From an uncultured Oscillibacter sp. (lineage in GTDB: Bacteria > Bacillota > Clostridia > Oscillospirales > Oscillospiraceae): a DNA stretch of 64,000 nt. Shown here piece after piece: positions 30,402 through 38,700 of the stretch. The notes beneath the pieces were generated by a model. The model saw only the letters and a program-made list of their open reading frames with translations, made no database searches and was not told the DNA's origin. The first letter of the stretch is position 1, and each line of letters begins with the position of its first letter. The DNA is taken from positions 7,008-71,007 of the forward strand of contig CAJUQM010000009.1 of the NCBI GenBank assembly GCA_910588005.1, read 5' to 3'. A program made the translations under genes and the position numbers.

Positions 30402-32355
30402 CAGGACCCTGTTCCTGAAAAACCTGACCCGATTCTGGCCGCTGTGGGGCGGGGCCACCTTCATCGGAATCCTGCTGCCCCTAGCCATGCTGACCCGCCT
30501 GCTGCGGCAGGACAGCCACCTCGGTGTTGAGACGGCGCTGGATATGACCGAAGTCTATTACAGCACGCTGTGCGCCGCGGTGCCCTTTGTATGCCTGCTG
30601 TACGGCGCCCTCTGCGCCCTGGCGGTGTGGAGCTACCTGTACAGCGCTCGCAGCGTGGGGCTGATGCACACCCTGCCCGTCCGGCGGGAGGGGCTGTTTG
30701 TGACGAACTTCCTCTCAGGCCTTACCATGCTGCTGATCCCCTTTGCCGTTACCGGGGCGCTGTGCGTTCTCATCTCGGCGGCCTTCGGACTCTTCGAGCC
30801 GGTGGGCCTGCTGGTGACCATCCTGGGGGTGCTGGGGGAGAGCTTCTTTTACTTCTCCAGCGCCACGCTGGCGGCCTTCATCACCGGCAATGTCTTCGCC
30901 ATGCCGGCGCTGTATCTGCTGCTCCACTTCCTGGAGGCTGTTCTGGATCTGCTGCTGTCCAGCTTTGCCGCGGGTTTCATCTTTGGCCTCTCCTCTCAGT
31001 ATACGGGCGTGCTGGAGTTCCTGTCCCCCACAGTCTACCTGGTCAGGAATGTAATGCCGTCCCTGGAATACCGGGAGGTCACCAATTACGCCGGGGAGCA
31101 CATCCGAAACGAGTTGGTCTCCGCCCGGGTGGAGAATGTCTGGATCATCGCCGTGTACGCACTGGCGGGCGTCGTGCTGCTGGCATTTGCCTTCACCCTG
31201 TACCGCCGCCGCCAGAGTGAGCGGGCCGGCGAGGTGGTGGCCGTGGGCTGGATGCGGCCCTTCTTCCGGTTTGGGCTGGCGGGCCTTGCGGCCCTGCTGG
31301 GAGGGCAGCTGATCTACAGCCTGTTCTGGGACGACGGGTACTGCAAGGCCGTGCCCATGGCGGTGTGCATGCTTGTGGCCGGGACCATCGGATACTACGC
31401 CGCGTCCATGCTGCTGGCCAGGACCCTGCGGGTGTTCCAAAAGAGCTGGAAGGGCCTGGCCCTGGTGGCGGCGGGCATTGTAATTGTCTGCGGCTGCCTG
31501 CGGCTGGACGTATTCCGGGTGGCGGACCGGGTGCCGGAGATCAGCCAGGTCCGGGCGGTGGAGTTTTACGTGGACAACAATACCTATACCTTTTACCCCG
31601 GGGAGGAGGATGCGCTTTTGGAGCGGGTCCGGGCGGTCCACGCGGCCATTGCCGCGGACCGGGACTATATTCAGGCCTTTGACGGGGATAATCCCACCAA
31701 TCCCACCGCCCTTGCGGACCAGGAGGTCAGCTGGACCCGGGCATATCCCTCCTTTACCTATATCACCAATGGCGGCCAGAGGGTGTGCCGGACCTACCGT
31801 GTACCCCTGACCCGGGAGCGGCTGGGCCAGTCCGACACCTATGACGGTCTGCTCAACGACCTCCTCAACTCTCAGGAGATGCGCCTCAAGCGCCTCCATG
31901 CCTCCGGCGACAGCCTCAGGCCCACCGGCGGCAGCATCTACCTCAACCGGCGGAGCGAGGGCCACGACCTCAGCGACCGGGAGGCGGCGGCTATTCTGGA
32001 GGCTGTCACCCGGGACGCCCTGGCGGGCCGCTGGGGCCAGGTGGACTGGCTGGACTCCCAGGGGAGGCGGAGCGGCGGAACGTACGCCATGGATCTGAAC
32101 CTGGAGTTCAGAGCGGAGGTACAGCAGCGGGATCTGGTATCCAGAGACTGGATTGATATCAGGGTGCGGCCGGAGATGACCGCCACCACCGCGTGCCTGC
32201 TGGAGCTGGGCCTTGTGACAAACGAGGACCTGGTGACCCGGGCGGAGCTGTACCCGGAGGAGTACAGAAGCTCCGCGGCGGCAGATCCCGCCCCGGCGGA
32301 GACGGTTTATCCGGAGACCACCTTCGAAACCGTGGTCGTGGGGGTCGCAGGCTGA
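30376..32355 (+). CDS. Large ABC transporter permease with extracytoplasmic domain (module 1)
   Basis: The 659-residue membrane protein has about nine to ten hydrophobic helices: an ABC-2-like set in residues 20-290 (FIGILLPLAMLTRLL, FVCLLYGALCALAVWSYLYS, LLIPFAVTGALCVLISAAFG, FFYFSSATLAAFITGNVFAM) and a later group at about 300-385. The C-terminal 260 residues are soluble and probably external. It resembles the YtrC/YtrD-type and DUF6449-containing permeases. ATG 30376 is preceded by GGGAGGTG. No partner permease is present, so it may act as a homodimer. The substrate is unknown. Confidence 0.8.
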   Translation: MRSKTSYFNRTLFLKNLTRFWPLWGGATFIGILLPLAMLTRLLRQDSHLGVETALDMTEVYYSTLCAAVPFVCLLYGALCALAVWSYLYSARSVGLMHTLPVRREGLFVTNFLSGLTMLLIPFAVTGALCVLISAAFGLFEPVGLLVTILGVLGESFFYFSSATLAAFITGNVFAMPALYLLLHFLEAVLDLLLSSFAAGFIFGLSSQYTGVLEFLSPTVYLVRNVMPSLEYREVTNYAGEHIRNELVSARVENVWIIAVYALAGVVLLAFAFTLYRRRQSERAGEVVAVGWMRPFFRFGLAGLAALLGGQLIYSLFWDDGYCKAVPMAVCMLVAGTIGYYAASMLLARTLRVFQKSWKGLALVAAGIVIVCGCLRLDVFRVADRVPEISQVRAVEFYVDNNTYTFYPGEEDALLERVRAVHAAIAADRDYIQAFDGDNPTNPTALADQEVSWTRAYPSFTYITNGGQRVCRTYRVPLTRERLGQSDTYDGLLNDLLNSQEMRLKRLHASGDSLRPTGGSIYLNRRSEGHDLSDREAAAILEAVTRDALAGRWGQVDWLDSQGRRSGGTYAMDLNLEFRAEVQQRDLVSRDWIDIRVRPEMTATTACLLELGLVTNEDLVTRAELYPEEYRSSAAADPAPAETVYPETTFETVVVGVAG

Positions 32356-32358
32356 ACC

Positions 32359-33018
32359 GTGGAGCGCTGGAAAAAGAGAAGGCTGAACCCCCGGTTTGTG
32401 ATCCTCTGCGCCGTGCTGGCGGCGCTGACGCTGGCGGTGGGGATCGCAGGCATCTCCAAGCTGCTGGGGGACGGGGATCTTCCGGCGGAGGACCTGCCGG
32501 TGCCGGAGTACGTAGACAAGGACTACCTGACGGTGAACCCCTGGTCCCGTCCCGGAGAGCCGCTGAGAAAGATCAAGGGCGTGGTGATCCACTACGTGGG
32601 CAACCCCGGCACCTCGGCGGAGGCCAACCGGAATTATTTTGAATCCCTCTCCGATGGGAACCTGGAGACCTATGCCAGCAGCCACTTTATCATCGGATTG
32701 GAGGGGGAGGTGGTCCAGTGCGTTCCCCTGACGGAGATCGCCTACGCCTCCAACACCCGCAACGGCGACACCGTATCCATTGAGGTGTGCCACCCGGACG
32801 AAGCGGGGATGTTCAATTCTGCGGCCTACGACCGTTGCGTGGAGCTGACGGCCTGGCTGTGCCATGAGTTCCGGCTGAACCCGGAGAGGGATGTGATCCG
32901 GCACTACGACGTGACGGGAAAGCTTTGTCCTCTATATTATGTGGAAAACCCGGAGGCGTGGGAGGCTTTTTTGGAGGACATAGGGGCAGCCCTGGAGACG
33001 CTGGAGGAAGCCTCTTAA
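32359..33018 (+). CDS. Membrane-anchored N-acetylmuramoyl-L-alanine amidase
   Basis: The 219-residue protein has a basic N-terminus and one membrane helix (about 10-33, FVILCAVLAALTLAVGIAGI), then an Amidase_2/PGRP-fold domain. The zinc ligands are visible: His in VVIHYVGNPG, His in RHYDVTGKLCP and Cys in the same motif. EVCHPDEAGMFN fits the family core. It would cut the amide bond between muramic acid and the stem peptide. GTG start four bases after the permease stop makes it part of the GntR/ABC operon, linking that transporter with cell-wall stress. Confidence 0.9.
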   Translation: MERWKKRRLNPRFVILCAVLAALTLAVGIAGISKLLGDGDLPAEDLPVPEYVDKDYLTVNPWSRPGEPLRKIKGVVIHYVGNPGTSAEANRNYFESLSDGNLETYASSHFIIGLEGEVVQCVPLTEIAYASNTRNGDTVSIEVCHPDEAGMFNSAAYDRCVELTAWLCHEFRLNPERDVIRHYDVTGKLCPLYYVENPEAWEAFLEDIGAALETLEEAS

Positions 33019-33137
33019 AAAATTTTGGAAAAGTGAAACAAAACGCCCTCCTTTTTCGTCTTATATAATAGATAAACACGATAGCGGCTCGGATCACGGA
33101 GGACTGTGTGGAATTTTGAGAAGGGAGCCTTCTGAAC

Positions 33138-33308
33138 ATGGAGCAAACAAGAAACGCTGAAAACCTGTGGCGCGTATGGGTGGATAATCACCGGCGCATT
33201 GTATCTTTCCACGAGGAGGAGGGCTGTCAGCTGATGGAATTCCGCAGCAGAGAGCTGTTTCTCAGCTGCGTGGAGCAGTACACCGGAAAACAGTACAGAT
33301 ATCAGTAG
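33138..33308 (+). CDS. Microprotein A of the WR-W-EFRS-QYT-YRYQ family
   Basis: This 56-residue protein (ATG 33138, AAGGGAG upstream) is the paralogue of the product of 33690-33857. Over 47 aligned residues without gaps 26 are identical, including WR.WV, VSFHEE, EFRS and QYT...YRYQ. It is soluble, aromatic-rich and probably a single alpha/beta domain. I do not recognise the family. A bidirectional terminator separates it from the convergent XRE gene. Confidence 0.72.
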   Translation: MEQTRNAENLWRVWVDNHRRIVSFHEEEGCQLMEFRSRELFLSCVEQYTGKQYRYQ

Positions 33309-33310
33309 AT

Positions 33311-33352
33311 AAAAAGGACCGGGCGTCCCGCGGGACGGCCCGGTCTTTTTTT
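33311..33352. terminator. Bidirectional terminator between microprotein A and the XRE gene
   Basis: Stem GACCGGGC (33317-33324) with GCCCGGTC (33338-33345) plus an inner GTCCCGCGGGAC dyad is flanked by AAAAA on the left and TTTTTTT on the right. Confidence 0.88.
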
Positions 33353-33566
33353 ATCTCCGGTAAGGCGCCGGCTGATCGGTGAGTCCCAGCAGATAATCGA
33401 TGCTGGTTCCATAGAACAGCGCCAGAGCGATCAAGGCGGAGCTGGGCACGTCCAGCCCGCCGCTCTCATAGCGGGAGTAGGTGGCCTGGGAGACGTGGAG
33501 CAGCTCCGCCAGCGCCCGCTGTGGCAGGTCCCGGTCCTCCCGCATATCCCGTATTCGCTGGTACAT
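33351..33566 (-). CDS. XRE-family regulator
   Basis: The 71-residue protein is a bare Cro/C1-type helix-turn-helix: RIRDMREDRDLPQRALAELL, HVSQATYSRYESGGLDVPSS, ALIALALFYGTSIDYLLGLT. Such minimal XRE proteins commonly repress the adjacent divergent gene. GGAGG precedes its ATG by eight bases. Two related 17-bp sites lie in the 123 bp between it and microprotein gene B, the probable operators. Confidence 0.93.
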   Translation of the reverse strand: MYQRIRDMREDRDLPQRALAELLHVSQATYSRYESGGLDVPSSALIALALFYGTSIDYLLGLTDQPAPYRR

Positions 33567-33608
33567 CTGGTGTTCCTCCCCACTGTCACATCTGCCGCCA
33601 TTTTAGGA

Positions 33609-33650
33609 TATGCGAAAATTGCATATTGATTTTTATACGATAATCGCATA
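33609..33650. promoter_or_regulatory. Two tandem XRE operators
   Basis: TATGCGAAAATTGCATA (33609-33625) and TATACGATAATCGCATA (33634-33650) match at 13 of 17 positions and start 25 bp apart. Each has dyad-like ends. They sit between the divergent XRE gene and microprotein gene B. Confidence 0.7.
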
Positions 33651-33689
33651 AAATGAAAGAGGCAGCTGTGAAACGGGGGGGGGAGAGCC

Positions 33690-33857
33690 TTGGCGGCAGG
33701 AGAGAGGGAGACGGTCTGGAGAATCTGGGTGAACGCGGGGGAACGGGTGGTTTCCTTTCATGAGGAGCTGGGGTTTCAAATGCTGGAATTCCGAAGCTGG
33801 GAGTATTTTCAGGCGGCTATTGACCAGTACACCAAACAGCGGTACCGCTACCAGTGA
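33690..33857 (+). CDS. Microprotein B of the WR-W-EFRS-QYT-YRYQ family
   Basis: This 55-residue protein starts at TTG 33690 after a GGGGGGGAG ribosome-binding site. Its conserved part matches microprotein A at 26 of 47 positions and ends in the same YRYQ. It is downstream of the two XRE operators, so the XRE protein probably controls it. A T-box promoter begins 33 bp after its stop. The function is unknown. Confidence 0.68.
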   Translation: MAAGERETVWRIWVNAGERVVSFHEELGFQMLEFRSWEYFQAAIDQYTKQRYRYQ

Positions 33858-33889
33858 TCCGCAGGGAGAAAACCGCCGGGATTTTCCCG

Positions 33890-33917
33890 TTGACAAACGG
33901 AAAAAACGTGGTATGAT
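33890..33917 (+). promoter_or_regulatory. Promoter of the Ile T-box transcript
   Basis: TTGACA (33890-33895) and TATGAT (33912-33917) are separated by 16 bp, placing the transcript start near 33924. Confidence 0.78.
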
Positions 33918-33923
33918 ACGGAT

Positions 33924-34208
33924 AATTGAACAAATCTGGCGTAGATAAGGACGAGTAGCCCTTTCGTTCCCCCGCAGAGAGCCGCCGTTTGCTGCGAGGC
34001 GGCGGGGAAGGAACGGTGAAAATCACCTTGGAGCCTCCTGCTGAAAGACGGCGCGAGTAAGCAAGGACGTGTGGCGGGCGTTATTCTGCCGGTCCGTGAC
34101 GGCGGGCCGTGAGGGGCTGCCCCCCGGCAGGGGGACGGCAAGTGAGAGTGGTACCGCGGAGGAGTCGCCTCCGTCTCTTATGAAGAGACGGGGGCGTTTT
34201 TGTTTTTT
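33924..34208 (+). promoter_or_regulatory. T-box leader with isoleucine (ATC) specifier
   Basis: Stem I starts near the AGATAAGGACGAGTAG region and contains the AGAGAGCC distal-loop motif (about 33977-33984). The specifier is read as ATC (34022-34024) in GGTGAAAATCACCTTGGAG. The T-box proper, GAGTGGTACCGCGG, is at 34146-34159. The competing terminator stem (CGCCTCCGTCTCTT with AGAGACGGGGGCG, 34166-34196) ends in TTTTTGTTTTTT. Uncharged tRNA-Ile should stabilise the antiterminator and allow expression of the genes up to ileS. Confidence 0.92.
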
Positions 34209-34242
34209 CCGCCGGAAAATTTTTGAAGCTGGAGATGATCTA

Positions 34243-34758
34243 ATGCCAGAGGCAGTTAAAACCGTCATACAGGATACCCCGGAGAAATTCCGGTCCCTGG
34301 CGGAGGAGATTGTGACGCCGCTGGTGGAGCTGCTGCGGCGGAGAAACGAGCTGGAGCGGGAGATCTGTGCCCGCTCCCTGAAACTCCGGGAGGCAAAGGC
34401 GGCAGAGGGGATCTCTCCTCACCAGTCGGCCCCGGAGGAGGAATCGCTGTGGAAGGAGTACCGCCGCCGCTATCTGGAACTGGTTGCGCCCCGCTGCACG
34501 GAAAAGCTGCTGAAAAGGGGCGCTGCCGGAAGCTTCGGCAAGCCTGCCAAATACGACTATCTCTTCGGCTCCCCGGAACCGGAGGCCTATTTTACCATGA
34601 AGTCCGCCAAGAAGGCCGTGGTGTCTACCCAAAACCCCGTCTCCTACGGTTACCGCTACCGCTTTATCCTGCGGCCGTTTGAGGGAGAGTGGAAGGTGGA
34701 CGGCGCGGAGCGCGCCTTCGGTGACCGGGAGGAGTGGAGCGTGGAGCATACTCTGTGA
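34243..34758 (+). CDS. Uncharacterised protein under T-box control
   Basis: The 171-residue soluble protein has a helical N-terminus (about 1-85, rich in Glu/Arg/Lys) and a C-terminal beta-rich part ending in YRFILRPFEGEWKVDGAERAFGDREEW. That pattern, aromatic strand then W+VD, recalls NTF2-like folds, but this is weak. GGAG lies nine bases before the ATG at 34243. It is the first gene after the Ile T-box, 10 bp upstream of a zinc-ribbon gene and about 800 bp upstream of ileS, so all three should share tRNA-Ile control. Confidence 0.7.
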   Translation: MPEAVKTVIQDTPEKFRSLAEEIVTPLVELLRRRNELEREICARSLKLREAKAAEGISPHQSAPEEESLWKEYRRRYLELVAPRCTEKLLKRGAAGSFGKPAKYDYLFGSPEPEAYFTMKSAKKAVVSTQNPVSYGYRYRFILRPFEGEWKVDGAERAFGDREEWSVEHTL

Positions 34759-34768
34759 GGAGGACCCG

Positions 34769-35023
34769 ATGAACTGTCCAAACTGCGGAAAAGAAATGGA
34801 GCCGGGAACCATGTATTCCCCTCGCGGCTATCTGTTTTGGACACCCGAACAGGAAAAATTGAAAAATTTCCAACGGCCAAAAGGCGCCGTGCGTCTGCGT
34901 CCCGTCGGAGACCACACCAAGTCCGCTTTTTCGTCAAAAGCCCTCTCCGCACTTCCCCAGTACTCCGGTGCGATTTGCCGGAACTGTGGCACCATACTAT
35001 TTTCTTTTGAAAACAAAAAATAA
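34769..35023 (+). CDS. Small zinc-ribbon protein (DUF6487-like)
   Basis: The 84 residues carry a CPNCGKEM knuckle at the start and CRNCGTILF near the end, together a four-cysteine zinc ribbon. The middle (about 20-65) is basic. Proteins of this shape (PF20097/DUF6487-like) are common in Clostridia but uncharacterised. GAGGAGG precedes the ATG. It lies between the T-box-led gene and ileS, with 29 bp to the ileS start. Confidence 0.78.
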   Translation: MNCPNCGKEMEPGTMYSPRGYLFWTPEQEKLKNFQRPKGAVRLRPVGDHTKSAFSSKALSALPQYSGAICRNCGTILFSFENKK

Positions 35024-35052
35024 ACACTTGTCATAACAGGAGGAACACAAAA

Positions 35053-37818
35053 ATGGACTACAACAAGACCATCAATCTGCCAAAGACCGATTTCCCCATG
35101 CGGGCGGGCCTGCCCAAGCGGGAGCCGGAGATGCTGAAGCGCTGGGAGGAGGCGGATGTCTACCACGAGCTTCTCAAGAAAAATGAGGGCAAGCCCCTCT
35201 TCAGCCTCCACGACGGCCCTCCTTTCTCCAACGGCGGCATTCACATGGGCACCGCCATGAACAAGGCCATCAAGGACATTATCACCCGGTCCTACGCCAT
35301 GCGGGGATACTACACCCCCTATATCCCCGGCTGGGACAACCACGGCATGCCCATCGAGTCCGCCATCATCAAGCAGAACAAGCTCAACCGCAAGGCCATG
35401 AGCGTGCCGGAGTTCCGCTCCGCCTGCCATGAGTTCGCCCAGCACTATGTGGGGGTCCAGATGGACGCCTTTAAGCGCATCGGCGTCGTGGGGGACTGGG
35501 AGCACCCCTACCTCACCATGGACCCCGGCTTTGAGGCCGAGGAGGTGAAGGTCTTCGGCGAGATGTACAAGAAGGGGTATATCTACAAGGGACTCAAGCC
35601 CGTGTACTGGTGCCCCCACGACGAGACCGCCCTGGCGGAGGCGGAGATCGAGTACCAGGACGACCCCTGCACCACCGTCTACGTGAAGTTCCCCATGCAC
35701 GACGGCCAGGGGAAGCTGGATGCCTACGACAAGAGCAGGCTTTTCTTCGTCATCTGGACCACGACAATCTGGACCCTGCCGGGGAACCTGGCCATCGCCC
35801 TGCATCCCTCTGAGAGCTACGCCGTGGTGAAGGCCTCCAACGGAGAGCACTATATCATGGCCGAGGCCCTGGTGGAGAAAGTCATGGGCCTGGGCGGCTT
35901 CGACAGCTGGGAGATCGTGGAGACCCACCCCGGCAGCTTCTTTGAGAATATGCTGGCAGACCATCCCTTCCTGCCCAAGACCTCCCGCCTGGTGCTGGCG
36001 GACTACGTCACCATGGACAGCGGCACCGGCTGCGTCCACACTGCCCCGGGCTTCGGCGCCGATGACTACCAGACCTGCCGCCGCTACGGCATGGACATGG
36101 TGGTGCCGGTGGATGACCAGGGCAGGCACACCGATTACGCCGGAAAGTACGCCGGCATGAGCACCGATGAGAGCAACCCCGTGATCCTGGGGGACATGAA
36201 GGAGAGCGGGATGCTGTTTGCCAGTGAGGACATCGTCCACAGCTACCCCCACTGCTGGCGCTGCAAGCACCCCATCATCTTCCGGGCCACCCCCCAGTGG
36301 TTCTGCTCCGTGGAGTCCTTCAAGGACGAGGCCTGTGCCGCCGCCGACGAGGTCCGCTGGGTGCCCAAGTGGGGCATCGACCGGATGAAGTCCATGATCC
36401 GGGAGCGCACCGACTGGTGCATCTCCCGCCAGCGCCGCTGGGGCCTGCCCATTCCCGTGGTGTACTGCAGGGACTGCGGCAAGCCCGTGGTCACCGACGA
36501 GACCATCGCCGCCATCTCTGCCCTGTTCGCGGCGGAGGGTTCCAACGCCTGGTTCGAAAAGGACGCGGCGGAGATCCTGCCCGCCGGCTTCACCTGCCCC
36601 CACTGCGGCGGAAAATCCGGCTTTGACAAGGAGGAGGACACCCTGGACGGCTGGTTCGACTCCGGCTCCACCCACTTCGCCTCCATGCAGAAGGACCAGG
36701 GCTTCTGGCCCGCCACCGTCTATATGGAGGGCCTGGACCAGTACCGCGGGTGGTTCCAGTCCTCCCTGCTCACCGCCGTGGGCGCGCTGGGCAAGGGAGC
36801 TCCCTTTAAGGAGTGCGTCACCCACGGCTGGACCGTGGACGGCGAGGGCAAGGCCATGCACAAATCCGCCGGAAACGGCATGGACCCCGCCGAGATCATC
36901 GACCAGTACGGCGCGGACATTCTCCGCCTCTGGGCGGCGAACACGGACTACCACGCCGACGTCCGCTGCTCCCACGAGATTTTCAAGCAGCTCTCCCAGA
37001 ACTATCTGAAATTCCGCAACACCGCCCGGTACTGCCTGGGGAATCTGGCGGGCTTTGACCCCGACAGCCTGGTGGGTCCCTCGGAGATGCTGGAGCTGGA
37101 CCGCTGGGCCGTCACCCGGCTGAACGCCCTGGCGGAGAAGTGCTTCAAGGGTTACGACGAGTATGAGTTCCTCACGGTGACCCACGCGGTCAACGACTTC
37201 TGCGTGGTGGAGATGAGCAACTTCTATCTGGACATCATCAAGGACCGGCTGTACTGCGACGAGACGGCGGGCCTCTCCCGCCGCAGTGCCCAAACCGCCC
37301 TGTTCCTGATTCTGGACACCATGACGAAGATTATGGCCCCCATCCTCTGCTTTACAGCCGACGAGATCTGGCAGGCCATGCCTCACCGCGGCGGCGACGA
37401 TGGACGCAACGTCCTCTTCAACGAGATGAACAAACCCTTCGCGGATTACGCCTTGGAGGAGGCTGCCATGGCCCGCTGGGAGCGGATCATCGCCATCCGG
37501 GACACGGTAAACGGCGCCCTGGAGACCGCCCGGGCGGAAAAGCGCATCGGCAAGAGCCTGGAGGCCAAGGTGAAGCTCACCGTTCCGGCGGAGGACGCCT
37601 TCCTGGCGGAGATGGATGCCGCCGCCCTGGCGGACCTGCTGATCGTCTCCCAGGCGGAGGCGGAGACCGGCGCGGCCCTGTCTGTGACCGTGGAATCCGC
37701 CGGGGGAGCCAAGTGCCAGCGGTGCTGGAAGCAGTCTGCCGCCGTAGGCGCTGACGCCGCGCACCCCGCCCTGTGCCCCCGCTGCGCCGCCGTGGTGGCA
37801 CAGCTGCCGGAGTTTTGA
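35053..37818 (+). CDS. ileS: Isoleucyl-tRNA synthetase
   Basis: IleS is a class I synthetase that charges tRNA-Ile and edits misactivated valine. The 921-residue protein has the HIGH motif as HMGT (about 64-67 in GGIHMGTAMN), the CP1 editing insert (about 200-400, with TAPGFGADDYQTC), WCISRQRRWGLPIP, and the KMSKS loop as AMHKS (about 601-605). The C-terminal zinc finger CQRCW...CPRC (about 890-910) is the bacterial type. It is controlled by the Ile-specific T-box 840 bp upstream and followed by a strong terminator. Confidence 0.98.
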   Translation: MDYNKTINLPKTDFPMRAGLPKREPEMLKRWEEADVYHELLKKNEGKPLFSLHDGPPFSNGGIHMGTAMNKAIKDIITRSYAMRGYYTPYIPGWDNHGMPIESAIIKQNKLNRKAMSVPEFRSACHEFAQHYVGVQMDAFKRIGVVGDWEHPYLTMDPGFEAEEVKVFGEMYKKGYIYKGLKPVYWCPHDETALAEAEIEYQDDPCTTVYVKFPMHDGQGKLDAYDKSRLFFVIWTTTIWTLPGNLAIALHPSESYAVVKASNGEHYIMAEALVEKVMGLGGFDSWEIVETHPGSFFENMLADHPFLPKTSRLVLADYVTMDSGTGCVHTAPGFGADDYQTCRRYGMDMVVPVDDQGRHTDYAGKYAGMSTDESNPVILGDMKESGMLFASEDIVHSYPHCWRCKHPIIFRATPQWFCSVESFKDEACAAADEVRWVPKWGIDRMKSMIRERTDWCISRQRRWGLPIPVVYCRDCGKPVVTDETIAAISALFAAEGSNAWFEKDAAEILPAGFTCPHCGGKSGFDKEEDTLDGWFDSGSTHFASMQKDQGFWPATVYMEGLDQYRGWFQSSLLTAVGALGKGAPFKECVTHGWTVDGEGKAMHKSAGNGMDPAEIIDQYGADILRLWAANTDYHADVRCSHEIFKQLSQNYLKFRNTARYCLGNLAGFDPDSLVGPSEMLELDRWAVTRLNALAEKCFKGYDEYEFLTVTHAVNDFCVVEMSNFYLDIIKDRLYCDETAGLSRRSAQTALFLILDTMTKIMAPILCFTADEIWQAMPHRGGDDGRNVLFNEMNKPFADYALEEAAMARWERIIAIRDTVNGALETARAEKRIGKSLEAKVKLTVPAEDAFLAEMDAAALADLLIVSQAEAETGAALSVTVESAGGAKCQRCWKQSAAVGADAAHPALCPRCAAVVAQLPEF

Positions 37819-37903
37819 GGGGATTCCCTTGCATGGAGAGAGGGGAAAGCCCCGGCCCGTCCGGCGGGATTGCGCCCGCCGGAACCCCGCTGAATTGAAA
37901 AAA

Positions 37904-37942
37904 CGCGCGTCCCGGAGGATTTCCCCGGGACGCGCGCTTTTT
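37904..37942. terminator. Bidirectional terminator after ileS
   Basis: A 12-bp perfect stem (37904-37915 with 37925-37936, CGCGCGTCCCGG) is followed by CTTTTT on the plus strand and has an A-run on its left. It can also serve the convergent PIN-like gene. A second GC hairpin (37861-37868 with 37875-37882) lies just before it. Confidence 0.9.
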
Positions 37943-37949
37943 GACTTGT

Positions 37950-38543
37950 CTATTCGGCGGGGGACTGCGGAGAGGACTCCGCTTTTCTCCGCCGGCCGCC
38001 CCGGCGGGTTCGGACGGCCTTGGGCCGTTCCTCCTCGGCCGGTTCCTCCGGACCCTGGAAGATCTGCTTGAGATGACTGTACAGCGCACCGCCCTGGGCC
38101 GTGCCGTACTCCTTTACCAACGCATTGCTCAGCTCTTGGCGGCCGGCGGCCTTCAAGATAAAGGGCAGGTGAAAACAGTCCTCAATGGAGGGACGCAGGG
38201 CCACCTCCTGGAAGGCGTCGGCATACCGGGTTCGCAGAGCGTCGATAGAGGCGGCATAGCCCTTGTCCTGGCTGATGACATAGGCGTAATCCGCCGCCTG
38301 GCGGCCCACCAGCACCCCCAGTTCCGTGATGATCTGAAAGTCGATGGAGTTTTTTCCGCCCCGGACGCTCTCGACATACTGCACATCCGCGCCGGTGCCG
38401 GCGCACAATTTCTGGATTTTGCTGAGGGCCAGCCCCTCTTTTTGATAAAAGATTAGGACGGTGTCTTGCGCGGAGAGCATTTCGATCCCCTTCAGCCCTG
38501 TGCCGATGTTATTGTCACCGTCCACTAAAAAAATCATTTTCAT
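37950..38543 (-). CDS. PIN-like/NYN domain protein (PIN7-like) with basic tail
   Basis: The 197-residue protein begins MKMIFLVDGDNNIGTGLKGI, where FLVDGDNN supplies the first acidic cluster of the PIN/NYN nuclease fold. Later acidic residues occur in GGKNSIDFQIITELG and YVISQDKGY. A C-terminal extension ends in RTRRGGRRRKAESS, a basic, probably RNA-binding tail. Similar proteins are thought to be RNases or RNA-binding, unproven. ATG 38543 begins the conserved fold; an upstream start at 38597 adds no family sequence. It is convergent with ileS and shares its terminator. Confidence 0.75.
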   Translation of the reverse strand: MKMIFLVDGDNNIGTGLKGIEMLSAQDTVLIFYQKEGLALSKIQKLCAGTGADVQYVESVRGGKNSIDFQIITELGVLVGRQAADYAYVISQDKGYAASIDALRTRYADAFQEVALRPSIEDCFHLPFILKAAGRQELSNALVKEYGTAQGGALYSHLKQIFQGPEEPAEEERPKAVRTRRGGRRRKAESSPQSPAE

Positions 38544-38700
38544 ATAGATGCTGTTCTTTCTTCCGTTTGAATTTTGTCCCCACAGGGGAATTGACACGAT
38601 GGTTTTTCAATAGTATAACAGATTTTCCGCAAAAGCGCAAGCGGCGAAACTTTTTGCCGGGGAATTCCTACTATCAGGGCAAGGAAGGAGGAGATCTGAG

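Noticed and set aside
30715..32904. 729-residue open frame opposite the permease gene
   Set aside because: Antisense shadow; the plus-strand frame has a ribosome-binding site and clear membrane helices.
34828..37764. 978-residue open frame opposite ileS
   Set aside because: Antisense shadow of ileS with Gly/Val/His-rich sequence and no family features.
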